11,940 nt of DNA from Dehalococcoidia bacterium (lineage in GTDB: Bacteria; Chloroflexota; Dehalococcoidia; Tepidiformales; Tepidiformaceae), in contig JALOAP010000049.1 of NCBI GenBank assembly GCA_023228745.1, positions 1 through 11,940 on the forward strand, given 5' to 3'. The position numbers were made by a program, and so were the translations under genes. Of this stretch, positions 1 to 7,237 are shown piece by piece (the stretch's first letter is position 1; every line of letters starts with the position of its first letter). The notes under the pieces were generated by a model. It saw only the letters and a program-made list of their open reading frames with translations. It had not been told where the DNA came from and ran no database searches.

Positions 1-804
1 CGGGCGAAGGAGTACAACACCATCACGCCCATCCTGCGCGACGAACTGGCGGCGGCCATCGACGATGCCGACCGCGACCGCGCCGTCCGCGTCATCCTGC
101 TTCGCGCCGAAGGGCCGGCGTTCTGCGCGGGTTACGGGCTCGACTGGAGCACGGTCGCGCAGCAGCGGGAGTCCCGCCTCGCGGAGGCGGGCGAGCACAC
201 GGTGTGGGACTCCGTGCAGGACATGGGCATGATGGGCCGCTACGTCGATACGTACATGAAGCTCTGGTATGCCCGGAAGCCGACGATCGCGGCGGTGCAG
301 GGCTGGTGCATCGGCGGCGGTACGGACATGGTCCTGTGCGCCGACATCATCATCGCGGGCGAGGGCGCCACCTTCGGCTACCCGCCCGCTCGCGTGTGGG
401 GGACGCCAACGACCGCGATGTGGGTCTACCGCATGGGACTCGAGAAGGCGAAGCGGTACATGCTCACCGGCGACGAAATCCCTACTCCGAAGGCCGCAGA
501 GATCGGCCTCATCCTCGAGGCGGTGCCCGACGCGCAGCTCCAGGAACATGCGATGGCGTTGGCGAAGCGGATGGCGATGGTGCCCACGAATCAGCTCATC
601 ATGCTCAAGCTGCTTTGCAACCAGACCGCCGAGAACATGGGTCTCGCCTCCAGCCGGCAACTGGGCACGCTGTTCGATGGCATCGCCCGGCACACGCAAG
701 AAGGCCTGGACTTCGTCGCCCGCGCCGGCGAGGCCGGGTTCCGCCAGGCCGTGCGCGACCGCGACGACCCCTTCGGCGACTACGGCAGCCGCCGGAAGGG
801 GTAA
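1..804 (+). CDS. Crotonase (enoyl-CoA hydratase/isomerase) family protein, 5' end outside window
   Basis: The reading frame is open from base 1 to the TAA at 802-804 (267 residues seen), so only the N-terminus is missing. The crotonase fold is clear: the first oxyanion-hole segment FCAGYGLDW (about nt 121-147) and the second, QGWCIGGGTD (nt 298-327), followed by the LCADIIIAG strand. Members act on acyl-CoA thioesters in the cytoplasm. The two glutamates that hydrate the double bond in classical enoyl-CoA hydratase are not present. The GGGCEL motif reads GGGTDM (Asp at nt 325-327), and the Glu of QPE is Pro (YPP, nt 379-387). It may therefore be another crotonase activity (isomerase, hydrolase or lyase) or a non-canonical hydratase. 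It converges on the carbonic anhydrase gene, with 23 bases between the two stops and no evident terminator. Confidence 0.88.
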   Translation, partial: RAKEYNTITPILRDELAAAIDDADRDRAVRVILLRAEGPAFCAGYGLDWSTVAQQRESRLAEAGEHTVWDSVQDMGMMGRYVDTYMKLWYARKPTIAAVQGWCIGGGTDMVLCADIIIAGEGATFGYPPARVWGTPTTAMWVYRMGLEKAKRYMLTGDEIPTPKAAEIGLILEAVPDAQLQEHAMALAKRMAMVPTNQLIMLKLLCNQTAENMGLASSRQLGTLFDGIARHTQEGLDFVARAGEAGFRQAVRDRDDPFGDYGSRRKG

Positions 805-827
805 CAGCCCGCCGTGAGCGGTTCCTC

Positions 828-1319
828 TTAGTTGACTTCCGTCAGGCGCCCCGTCTTCACGTCGTAGACGAACCCGCGGACCGGGATGTCCTGGCGGACG
901 ATTGTCGACTGCCGGTACTGCACCAGGTCGTCCTTGACGGACTGCTCGACGTCGCTGAACGGCAGGAATGCGATGTGGTCTGCATCGGCGTGCAGCTTCT
1001 GGCGAACGTCCTTCCGGAGACTGTCATCAGTAAACGTGAGCATTCCGCAGTCGGTGTGATGGATGACTGCGACTTCCTCCGTTCCCAGCAGGAGCTGGCT
1101 TATTGTCAGACTCCGAAGCGCCTCCGAGATGCGTCCGCCGGCGTTACGGATGACGTGTGCGTCCCCTTCTTCGAGCCCCAGCGCCCTGGCCGGGTCGATG
1201 CGCGCGTCCATGCAGACCACGACGGCGAGCTTGCGCCCCGGTGGCATCGGCAGGTGTGACTTTGTGAACGCCGAAGCGTAGGCCTGGTTCGCCTGGAGTG
1301 TCTCTTCGATAACTGCCAC
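828..1319 (-). CDS. Beta-class carbonic anhydrase, Rv1284-like
   Basis: The protein has 163 residues and interconverts CO2 and bicarbonate. All beta-class signatures are visible: CMDARID (zinc ligand Cys36, Asp38/Arg40 dyad) and HHTDCG (His88 and Cys91 complete the Cys-His-Cys zinc site). The length, the early LPMPP segment, the VIRNAG stretch, the MLTFTDD segment and the C-terminal RGFVYDV resemble the short Mycobacterium tuberculosis Rv1284 type. I chose the GTG at 1319 because GAGGGAAG lies 3 bases upstream and the family begins at this point; the frame is open further upstream to 1499 but that extension has no family character. A promoter (TTGCCA, 18 bases, TAGACT) lies upstream. The gene follows the PKD-hydrolase gene on the same strand after a 100-base gap, so it probably has its own transcript. 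Confidence 0.93.
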   Translation of the reverse strand: MAVIEETLQANQAYASAFTKSHLPMPPGRKLAVVVCMDARIDPARALGLEEGDAHVIRNAGGRISEALRSLTISQLLLGTEEVAVIHHTDCGMLTFTDDSLRKDVRQKLHADADHIAFLPFSDVEQSVKDDLVQYRQSTIVRQDIPVRGFVYDVKTGRLTEVN

Positions 1320-1347
1320 GTTCTTCCCTCTAATGTGGAGTTTGTCG

Positions 1348-1377
1348 AGTCTAATTCTCAACAACCTACGCTGGCAA
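1348..1377 (-). promoter_or_regulatory. Putative promoter of the carbonic anhydrase gene
   Basis: On the minus strand, TTGCCA (complement of 1372-1377) and TAGACT (complement of 1348-1353) are separated by 18 bases. The predicted start point lies about 20 bases before the GTG, leaving room for the visible GAGGGAAG ribosome site. This is by inspection only. Confidence 0.45.
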
Positions 1378-1419
1378 GCCCTCGCAATGCTGCAGGCAGG
1401 GGAAACGGAAAGGACACGG

Positions 1420-2664
1420 TCAGTCCGGCGCAGTGCAGCCCGCAGGCTCGGCGAGCAGGGCGCACTCAACAAATGTCGCCTTGGTGACGCCGCCCTCATG
1501 GCTCACGGGAGGGTCGGTCCAGATGCCACTGTGCGCTTCGTTCACGCGCAGGTGCAGCATTGCGCCGCCAATCGCCGTGCGCCCGTTCGGCACCGCCTCG
1601 GCAAGGCCGAAGGCGCCCGGCTCCTTCCGGTCGCCGTCGAGAGTAAAGAACGGCACGGCCTTCGCGGCTCCGGCTGCAACGCGGGTCACCTCGCTTCCAG
1701 TACGCAGGTCATCCATTGCTGCGGAACTTCGGCCACAGCCGTCGCGCCGCATGCGGTAGAACGCGAGGATCTCCGCCCGCGCCCGGTCGATGCCGCCGAG
1801 AGGGCTGTCGACTGTTGCGATGCTGACAATCCGTTCGCTCGCCCAACCCGGGTCACTGCCGGCGAGATAGGCAGCCACCAGCCCACCCATCGAATGGGCC
1901 ACGACGGTCACGCGTGAGGGGGCAAGCCCATCGATGAGCTCCTTCAGGCGCGCGGCGCTCCCGCCGTCGATGCTCGTGCAGGTGTCGCCCCAGCCGTAAG
2001 CGGGGGCGGCGCCGCTGAGCCCGTTCGAACCATCACAGTACTCACCGGAGTAGCTGAAGTACACGAAATCATCCGGTTCCACGAGGAGTGAGGCGCGCAA
2101 CGCCTCGTCGGTGGCGAAGTGTTCGCCGAGCCACGCCGGGGCCCTGTCGAGGAAGCGGTCACCGCCGGGACAGCGGCTTTCGCTGTTCATGCCCTGGATG
2201 AAGACCACCTTCCGCGGTGCGACGTCAACCGTGGCGGCTTGCTTCGCGGCGCCCGTCGGCCCCACGGCCTGCACCACGAGCTCGTGGTGGCCACCTCGCG
2301 CATAGCTATGCGAAAACTGGAACCGGCCCGACGGGTCTGGTTTGAGCGATTCCGTGGCGCCGTCGCCGAAGTCGACCGTGACGGTGAGCGGCCCCGGGTC
2401 GGGCGATACCACGCGCCCTTCGCCTTCGAACAGCAGGCCCTGGTCCGCGACGAAGGTGTCCGCCAGCTCGACGGATGGCGGCGGGAGGGGCGTCGGCGTC
2501 GGGCTCGAGACGTCGGGTTCGCTGGCCTGGCCGGCGTCCAGGGTATCCATGGGCAAGGTTGCCGCGTCATCTTCGCCGCGCATGGAGAACGCCAGCGCCA
2601 GCAACGCGACCACGATGGCCACGGCCGCCCCGGCGGCGAGCCAGGTGCGTACGGGAGTAATCAC
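1420..2664 (-). CDS. Membrane-anchored or secreted alpha/beta hydrolase with PKD-like domain
   Basis: The protein has 414 residues. Residues 8-28 form one hydrophobic segment (signal peptide or anchor), followed by an acidic/Pro-Thr linker (30-64) and a PKD/Ig-like beta domain with VDFGDG (about 85-149). An alpha/beta hydrolase domain runs from 151 to the end. The nucleophile elbow is AHSMGG (Ser258). Asp343 (or Asp345) and His378 in the AHSGIW segment are the likely remaining triad residues. Six cysteines in the hydrolase domain suit disulfides outside the cytoplasm. It resembles GPI-inositol-deacylase/DUF676-type lipase-esterases; the substrate is unknown. The GTG at 2662-2664 is chosen because it precedes the membrane segment, but it has no clear ribosome site. 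A possible 8-codon leader ORF overlaps it (separate entry). No terminator is obvious after the stop. Confidence 0.85.
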   Translation of the reverse strand: MITPVRTWLAAGAAVAIVVALLALAFSMRGEDDAATLPMDTLDAGQASEPDVSSPTPTPLPPPSVELADTFVADQGLLFEGEGRVVSPDPGPLTVTVDFGDGATESLKPDPSGRFQFSHSYARGGHHELVVQAVGPTGAAKQAATVDVAPRKVVFIQGMNSESRCPGGDRFLDRAPAWLGEHFATDEALRASLLVEPDDFVYFSYSGEYCDGSNGLSGAAPAYGWGDTCTSIDGGSAARLKELIDGLAPSRVTVVAHSMGGLVAAYLAGSDPGWASERIVSIATVDSPLGGIDRARAEILAFYRMRRDGCGRSSAAMDDLRTGSEVTRVAAGAAKAVPFFTLDGDRKEPGAFGLAEAVPNGRTAIGGAMLHLRVNEAHSGIWTDPPVSHEGGVTKATFVECALLAEPAGCTAPD

Positions 2665-2687
2665 GACGGGAGCCCGAGCAGGGACAT
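2661..2687 (-). CDS. Possible 8-codon leader ORF overlapping the hydrolase start
   Basis: On the minus strand ATG (2687-2685) begins an 8-codon frame, MSLLGLPS, whose TGA (2663-2661) overlaps the GTG of the hydrolase gene as GTGA. A GATAAT box (complement of 2694-2699) sits exactly 6 bases before the ATG, the spacing seen at the other apparently leaderless genes here. If real, it would load ribosomes that reinitiate at the hydrolase GTG, which lacks its own ribosome site. It is very short and could be chance. Confidence 0.3.
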   Translation of the reverse strand: MSLLGLPS

Positions 2688-2693
2688 GCTGGC

Positions 2694-2699
2694 ATTATC
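2694..2699 (-). promoter_or_regulatory. -10 box of the hydrolase gene
   Basis: GATAAT lies on the minus strand 29 bases before the hydrolase GTG and 6 bases before the mini-ORF ATG. No good -35 is visible. The CAP gene upstream ends in a terminator, so a separate promoter is expected here. Confidence 0.4.
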
Positions 2700-2723
2700 G
2701 TAGCCGCCGCGCGAGCGAGGGAT

Positions 2724-2751
2724 CGAAAAGGGGCGAGGATACCCTCGCCCC
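2724..2751 (-). terminator. Rho-independent terminator of the CAP-domain gene
   Basis: GGGGCGAGG (2730-2738) and CCTCGCCCC (2743-2751) form a perfect 9-bp stem with a 4-base loop. In minus-strand orientation it is followed by TTTTCG. It begins 27 bases after the stop codon of the CAP-domain gene and separates that gene from the hydrolase. Confidence 0.85.
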
Positions 2752-2778
2752 GGTGATCGTGCGCCGTCGCGCAGGGGT

Positions 2779-3759
2779 TTAGCGCCAGCGGTAGCGGCGG
2801 CTCGCGTCGTACCAGGTGTTGCCGGTCGAGGGCGTTGTCGTCACCTCCGGTGCACTGGTGTTCGCCGCCACGGTGGCCGAGCGGTAGGTGTAGTCGGTGT
2901 AGCCCCAGCCCGCATCGAAGCGCGTCCAAAGGCGCACGTAGAGGGTGCTCCCGTTCGTGGGGAGCGCCTGGACCGTGAGCGAGCGGCTGAGCCCCGTGGA
3001 GCGGCCGATGATGTTGTTCGAACCCGGCGCGGTCCCCACATACAGGAAGTACTCACGGGCGCCGCTACCGGTATCCCAGTTGAAGGTCGCCGTGGTGCCG
3101 GCGAGCGAGGAACCCGGCACCGGGTTCGTCAGCGACGCCTTGGCGATTGAGGGCGCCGGGGTCTGCGTTGGTGGAGGCGGAGTCGTGGTACCGCCGGTAT
3201 TGCCACCGCCAGAGGTGCCGTCGTTCACCAGCCCGAAGGAGGTCCCCCAGTACCAGCCGTACGGTGAACCGGAGACGTAGGTGCGGGCGATGCCGATGAC
3301 CTTGTAGGAGCTGTTGAGCATGTTGGCGTTATGGCCGGAAGACGCCTTCCAGGCGTCGAAGGCCTCCTGGGCGGTGTCACGCACGGTCCCGGCAGCGAGG
3401 TTTTCGCCTGCCCCGCCGGGATACCCGCAATCCTGCGCACGAGTCGAGGGAGAGCGGCCAAGCGAGTCCGTGTGCGAGAAGTAGGCTTTTTCGCCCAGGT
3501 CCTGGACCATCCAGGCGGCAGCCCGGTTCAGGTTGGTCGAAATCGTGAGCGCACCGAGGCCATTCTGTGCACGGTAGTCATTGATGAGCTGCAGGAAGCG
3601 CGTCTCTTCGGAATCGAGCGCGACGGCTGAGTCGGGCACCGTGCAGTTCGTGAGGGCGGAAGCAGGCTCGGCGGAAAGCGCGAAGAGCGCGCTGGAAGCG
3701 AGCATCGCCGCTCCCAGGCCGGCCGCTGACAGGTTGCGCAAAGCGCGAGATCCGATCAT
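2779..3759 (-). CDS. Secreted CAP (SCP/PR1-like) domain protein with C-terminal beta-sandwich domain
   Basis: The protein has 326 residues. Residues 1-35 are a signal peptide (hydrophobic core about 11-29, AxA-type cleavage after PASA). Residues 50-178 are a CAP domain with LINDYRAQNG, YFSHTD (His96), GENLAAG (Glu119) and SGHNANMLN (His143), the residues that form the CAP cleft. A Gly/Thr/Pro-rich linker (about 181-203) leads to a domain of about 90 residues (NPVPGSSLAG ... LYVGTAPG ... LYVRLWTR) that looks like an Ig/Fn3-type repeat found on extracellular bacterial proteins, then a basic tail. Bacterial CAP proteins are extracellular and mostly of unknown role. I chose the ATG at 3759 because GGAG lies 5 bases upstream and it gives a standard signal peptide; 13 further codons are open upstream but unlikely. 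It is divergent from the PAC2 gene. Confidence 0.88.
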   Translation of the reverse strand: MIGSRALRNLSAAGLGAAMLASSALFALSAEPASALTNCTVPDSAVALDSEETRFLQLINDYRAQNGLGALTISTNLNRAAAWMVQDLGEKAYFSHTDSLGRSPSTRAQDCGYPGGAGENLAAGTVRDTAQEAFDAWKASSGHNANMLNSSYKVIGIARTYVSGSPYGWYWGTSFGLVNDGTSGGGNTGGTTTPPPPTQTPAPSIAKASLTNPVPGSSLAGTTATFNWDTGSGAREYFLYVGTAPGSNNIIGRSTGLSRSLTVQALPTNGSTLYVRLWTRFDAGWGYTDYTYRSATVAANTSAPEVTTTPSTGNTWYDASRRYRWR

Positions 3760-3916
3760 GGGCACTCCGGGGGTAGGTATCGGTAGGGTTCCCCGCACCC
3801 ATTCGACGCCAGCACGTTGATAAGCGGTCTCGAAGCGTGTAAACGACGTGCAAATTGTCCGCGAGGCAGTCGCAGCTTTACCGCCGGCCCTGCTGCAGGT
3901 CCCCGTTGCCGACCCC

Positions 3917-3925
3917 TGCTAAGCT
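3917..3925 (+). promoter_or_regulatory. Extended -10 box of the PAC2 gene
   Basis: TGCTAAGCT contains an extended TG-n plus TAAGCT (3920-3925). It ends 6 bases before the GTG at 3932, so the start codon would be close to the first transcribed base. No ribosome site is visible, consistent with a leaderless transcript. Confidence 0.5.
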
Positions 3926-3931
3926 TTCCGG

Positions 3932-4807
3932 GTGACGTTTCTAACCATGGAGCGCCGCCCCGAGCTCCACGATCCCATCGCCGTGGTCGCGTTCAGCGGC
4001 TGGAACGACGCGGCCAACGCCGCGACCGACGCCGCGAAGTTCATCATCCGGCGGCTCGGTGCGCGCAAGTTCGCAACTATCGACTCGGAGCCGTTCTACG
4101 ACTTCCGCGAGACGCGCCCCACCGTGCAACTAGGCTTCGGCGGCGAACGCGAAGTGCAGTGGCCCGCGAACGAGTTCTTCTACGCGCGCAACCCCACGGG
4201 GCCGCACGACATCATCATTGCCGTGGGAGTGGAGCCCTCGCTCGCCTGGCGCACCTTCACCGGCACGCACCTCTCCCTCTATCGCGACCTCGGCGTGAAC
4301 CTAGTGGTCTCGGTTGGTGCGCTCCTTGCGGACGTGCCGCATACGCGGGCGACGCGCGTCACCGGGTCGGCGATCGATCCCGATGTGGCCGCGCAGCTCA
4401 ACCTCGCGGCTTCGAAGTACCAGGGGCCGACGGGCATCGTGGGCGTCCTCCACAGCTTCCTCCGGGACGAAGATGTGCCCGCTGCGAGCCTCTGGGCGAA
4501 CGTCCCACACTACATCACGACATCGTCCAACCCGATGGCCACGGCGGCGCTCCTCGAACGCCTGCAGGAGGTCCTGCACCTCAACTTTGACCTTACGGAG
4601 CTGGAGACCGCGGGCCGCCGCTTTGTGACCGAGGTCGATAGTGCGCTCGGCGGCAACCCGGAAGTGGCGGAGTACGTACGCCGCCTCGAAGAGGTCGCCG
4701 ACAACCCGGACGAGACGCCACCCGAGCGCGAAGGCGAGCTGCCTTCCAGCGCCGACGTAGTCCTCGATGTCGAGGAGTTTCTGCGCCACCAGCGGGACGA
4801 TTCCTAG
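3932..4807 (+). CDS. PAC2 family protein
   Basis: The protein has 291 residues and resembles the bacterial PAC2 (proteasome assembly chaperone 2-like) family: an N-terminal segment with VVAFSGWNDAANAATDAA (about 15-32), then FYDFRETRPTVQ, the strand HDIIIAVGVEPSLAWRTF, LGVNLVVSVGALLADVPHTR and GPTGIVGVLHS. These are hallmark stretches of the family in Actinobacteria and Chloroflexota. The biochemical role is unknown; proteasome assembly is known only for the eukaryotic relative. The C-terminal 60 residues are acidic and probably flexible. GTG 3932 is preferred because of the -10 box placed for a leaderless start; ATG 3947 is the alternative, and neither has a ribosome site. It converges on the DinB-like gene with 39 bases between them. 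Confidence 0.85.
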   Translation: MTFLTMERRPELHDPIAVVAFSGWNDAANAATDAAKFIIRRLGARKFATIDSEPFYDFRETRPTVQLGFGGEREVQWPANEFFYARNPTGPHDIIIAVGVEPSLAWRTFTGTHLSLYRDLGVNLVVSVGALLADVPHTRATRVTGSAIDPDVAAQLNLAASKYQGPTGIVGVLHSFLRDEDVPAASLWANVPHYITTSSNPMATAALLERLQEVLHLNFDLTELETAGRRFVTEVDSALGGNPEVAEYVRRLEEVADNPDETPPEREGELPSSADVVLDVEEFLRHQRDDS

Positions 4808-4846
4808 GCGGCAGTGGCACGCGACGCCGCCCGCCGGCGGTGGCCG

Positions 4847-5365
4847 CTAGATGGAGAACTGCAGGCCGAGCTGACCCTTGATGGCGTTGATTTCGCCGAG
4901 GTGCATGAACCCGTGCGTCATTACCACCTGGCGGAAGACGCGCCACTTCGGCATTTCGCCCAGGGGCTTCACCATCTGCACTTCTTCGAGCGTGGCAAGG
5001 GGCACGTCCTTCACACAGGCGAGGGTGTCCTTCGCGACGGCATCGCCGTATTCGCGCAGCAGCGCCAGGTCGGGGATGCGGATCGCACGAGCGTCTTCGA
5101 GGCTCATGCCGGTCCCCTGGTCCACCGGTGGGAGCTGCATACGTTCCGCGAAGCCCTGTTCGAGCCAGAGCGGCTTCTGCTTCCGCATGACGAAGTTCGT
5201 GATGTTGTCGGCCGTCCGGTAGACGTGCCAGGCGTTGAAGCCGGCGCTCACAGTCTTCCCCTCTGGCAGCCAGTTCACCTGTTCGGTGGTCATGCTGGCA
5301 AGGGCATGGTCCGTCCAGTCCGTCATCTGCTCGATGCCATCAACGAGCAGGTCTCGAATATCCAC
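4847..5365 (-). CDS. DinB-fold (DinB/YfiT superfamily) protein
   Basis: The protein has 172 residues and is likely a four-helix bundle. It begins with a helix MDIRDLLVDGIEQMTDW, carries NAWHVYRTADN (His47) and ends with a helix THGFMHLGEI (His151, His155). The single His plus the C-terminal HxxxH is the usual metal site of DinB/YfiT proteins, several of which are thiol-dependent transferases; many have no known function. The start is the GTG at 5365, with AGGGAGG 5 bases before it. It is the last gene of a tetR-permease-ATPase-DinB run, 47 bases after the ATPase stop, so it is probably co-transcribed and may modify or detoxify the same class of compound. The latter is inference. Confidence 0.8.
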   Translation of the reverse strand: MDIRDLLVDGIEQMTDWTDHALASMTTEQVNWLPEGKTVSAGFNAWHVYRTADNITNFVMRKQKPLWLEQGFAERMQLPPVDQGTGMSLEDARAIRIPDLALLREYGDAVAKDTLACVKDVPLATLEEVQMVKPLGEMPKWRVFRQVVMTHGFMHLGEINAIKGQLGLQFSI

Positions 5366-5412
5366 GTCGCCTCCCTTTCCTGTGGCCGGAACCTCCTGGT
5401 TTCGCGCACAGC

Positions 5413-6126
5413 CTACCCGAGCGACGATGGCTGCGCACCTGCCGTCACCGACGTAGCTTTGACCAATTCTCCATCGTGCAGTTGGAAGACCCGGTCCGCC
5501 AGCTCCGCCATCGCGAGGTCATGCGTCACCATGATCCCAAGCTTCCCGCGGCCCTTAACCTCCGAGATGAGCGACTCCACCACCCGGCGGCCGCGAGCGG
5601 AGTCGAGGCTCGCGGTCGGTTCGTCGACCAACACCAGCTCCGGGTCATTCATCAGTGCCCGGGCGATGGCCACGCGCTGGCGTTCGCCGCCGCTGAGTTC
5701 CGTTGCGAGGGCCCGTGCCCGCTTCTCAAGGCCGAGCTCCCGCAGGAGCAGGTCCGCCCGCTCGCCGGCCTTCCCAACTCGCTTGCCGCCGATGGACTTC
5801 AGGACCATCAGGTTCTGGCGTGCGGTGAGGTAGGGCAGGAGGTTGTTCGCCTGGAACACGAAGCCCACAGAATCGCGCCGGAATGTCGCGCGGTCTGCCG
5901 ACGAGAGCCCGGCAATGTCCCTCCCGTTCACATCGATTTGCCCGGCGGTGGGCGTCAGCAGTCCGCCGACCATCGCCAGGAGCGTCGTCTTCCCTGAGCC
6001 GCTCGGCCCGACGAGCGCGACGAACTCGCCATCCTGCACCTCGAACGAAACGTCGCGTACTGCGCGAACGGCGTGTTCGCCGCTGCGGTAGGTCTTCGAA
6101 AGGTTGGAAACGCGAAGAGTTGTCAC
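5413..6126 (-). CDS. ABC transporter ATP-binding protein, MacB/LolD/DevA type
   Basis: The protein has 237 residues with every nucleotide-binding motif: Walker A GPSGSGKTT (40-48), Q-loop FVFQANNLLP (Gln92), signature LSGGERQRVAIARAL (144-158), Walker B LVLVDEP (164-170) with catalytic Glu169, D-loop SLD (173-175) and switch His202. Length and sequence style match the ATPases that partner FtsX-like permeases and work by mechanotransmission at the membrane. The start is the GTG at 6126; GAGG, overlapping the permease stop, lies 5 bases upstream. An upstream extension of the frame runs inside the permease gene and is rejected. Only 7 bases separate it from the permease gene, so the two are translated from one message and form one transporter. 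Confidence 0.93.
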   Translation of the reverse strand: MTTLRVSNLSKTYRSGEHAVRAVRDVSFEVQDGEFVALVGPSGSGKTTLLAMVGGLLTPTAGQIDVNGRDIAGLSSADRATFRRDSVGFVFQANNLLPYLTARQNLMVLKSIGGKRVGKAGERADLLLRELGLEKRARALATELSGGERQRVAIARALMNDPELVLVDEPTASLDSARGRRVVESLISEVKGRGKLGIMVTHDLAMAELADRVFQLHDGELVKATSVTAGAQPSSLG

Positions 6127-6133
6127 GACAGCC

Positions 6134-7237
6134 TCACTGTTGCTGACCAAGCGCGATGATGGGGTCGGTCTTGAGGACCTGGCGGCCGGAGAAGAGGGCG
6201 CCAACAACCGCTGTGACCACCAGGCCAATCGCGGTCGTCACGTAGGTGCCTGTCGAAAAGGCGATGGGAAGCGAGTCCGGCGACTGCGCCAGGGCCCACT
6301 CGGTGAGCCAGGCCATGGGCATCGCGATCGCGATACCCGCCGCCGAAAGTGTGAGCACCTGTACCACGATCTGCCGGAACACGAAGGCATTGCTCGCCCC
6401 GATTGCTTTCAGCACGCCGATCTGCGGGACCTTCTGGAGCGTGAGCACATAGAAGAAGACGCCGATCACCAGGGCGCCGATGACAAATGCCGCCGCGCGC
6501 AACGACTGGACGGTCGAGTTCTGGCCAGCCACACCTTCGATGTTGGCGAAGGCGGTCGCCTTGTTCACGATTTCGTACCCCGGGCCTTCACGGCCGGCGA
6601 GCCCGTTCCCCTTGAGCAGCACAATGCTCGCCGCCGGTAGCTCCCCGCCAATGCTGCCGTAGCGCAGCTCCTGCCAGGTTGATCGAAGCACGTAGACGGC
6701 GGGCTGGAAGAAGAACGCGCCTTCATCGATCTCGCCAACGATACGGAACTCATGTTTCGACAGGCGCAGCGAGACGGTCACAGTGTCGCCAACATCGAGA
6801 CCCGACGCGCTGAGAAAGCGCTTATCGGCCAGGAGGCCGAGGCGATCGCCAGGTGTGAGTGTGTCGCCCGATGTCACCTTCGGCTCGCCGATGGTGCCCG
6901 GGTCGTAGCCGAGGAACGCGGCCGAAGCGATCTCGCCATCGCTATCGAGGTAGTTCGCCGCCACGTAGCCGAGCGAAGCGGAATCCGTCACGCCCTCCGC
7001 GTTGCGAATGCGCTCGACGGTCTCTTCGCTGAGCTCAGAGCGGATGACGCTGATGCCCGCTTCGTCCGAGTAGGCAATGGCGTCGGCGTTGAAGCTGCGC
7101 AAGGCACTCCCCGCGAGTTCGTTCAGGCCGAGGCCCAGGCCCGTGACCATGAGGATGAGGTACGAAATCAGCGTGACGATCAGCGCGATGAGTCCGAACT
7201 GCGTCTTCCGCTGCCAGATTTCGTAGAGTCCGATCAT
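6134..7237 (-). CDS. ABC transporter permease, FtsX/DevC-like
   Basis: The protein has 367 residues with the 1+3 membrane layout of the MacB/FtsX/DevC superfamily. TM1 is at about 14-38, followed by a large extracytoplasmic domain (about 40-245), then TM2 (249-267), TM3 (289-311) and TM4 (331-349). The cytoplasmic stretch QKVPQIGVLKAIGAS (about 268-282) is the coupling segment typical of these permeases, and the C-terminal tail ends DPIIALGQQQ. The N-terminal QRKTQFGLIAL fits DevC-type proteins, which work with an adaptor protein in export. No adaptor (HlyD/MFP) gene is visible in this window. The start ATG (7237) overlaps the tetR stop as ATGA, indicating translational coupling. The substrate cannot be read from the sequence. 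Confidence 0.9.
   Translation of the reverse strand: MIGLYEIWQRKTQFGLIALIVTLISYLILMVTGLGLGLNELAGSALRSFNADAIAYSDEAGISVIRSELSEETVERIRNAEGVTDSASLGYVAANYLDSDGEIASAAFLGYDPGTIGEPKVTSGDTLTPGDRLGLLADKRFLSASGLDVGDTVTVSLRLSKHEFRIVGEIDEGAFFFQPAVYVLRSTWQELRYGSIGGELPAASIVLLKGNGLAGREGPGYEIVNKATAFANIEGVAGQNSTVQSLRAAAFVIGALVIGVFFYVLTLQKVPQIGVLKAIGASNAFVFRQIVVQVLTLSAAGIAIAMPMAWLTEWALAQSPDSLPIAFSTGTYVTTAIGLVVTAVVGALFSGRQVLKTDPIIALGQQQ

Noticed and set aside
204..1259. Long + strand frame of 351 codons overlapping the crotonase and carbonic anhydrase genes
   Set aside because: It is a high-GC shadow: Arg/His/Pro-rich, no domain character, and it covers two clear genes, one of them on the opposite strand.
4807..4840. 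GC-rich hairpin potential between the PAC2 and DinB-like genes
   Set aside because: The stem is only 6 bp (GGCGGC/GCCGCC) with a 13-base loop and no T run, and such pairings are expected by chance at this GC content.
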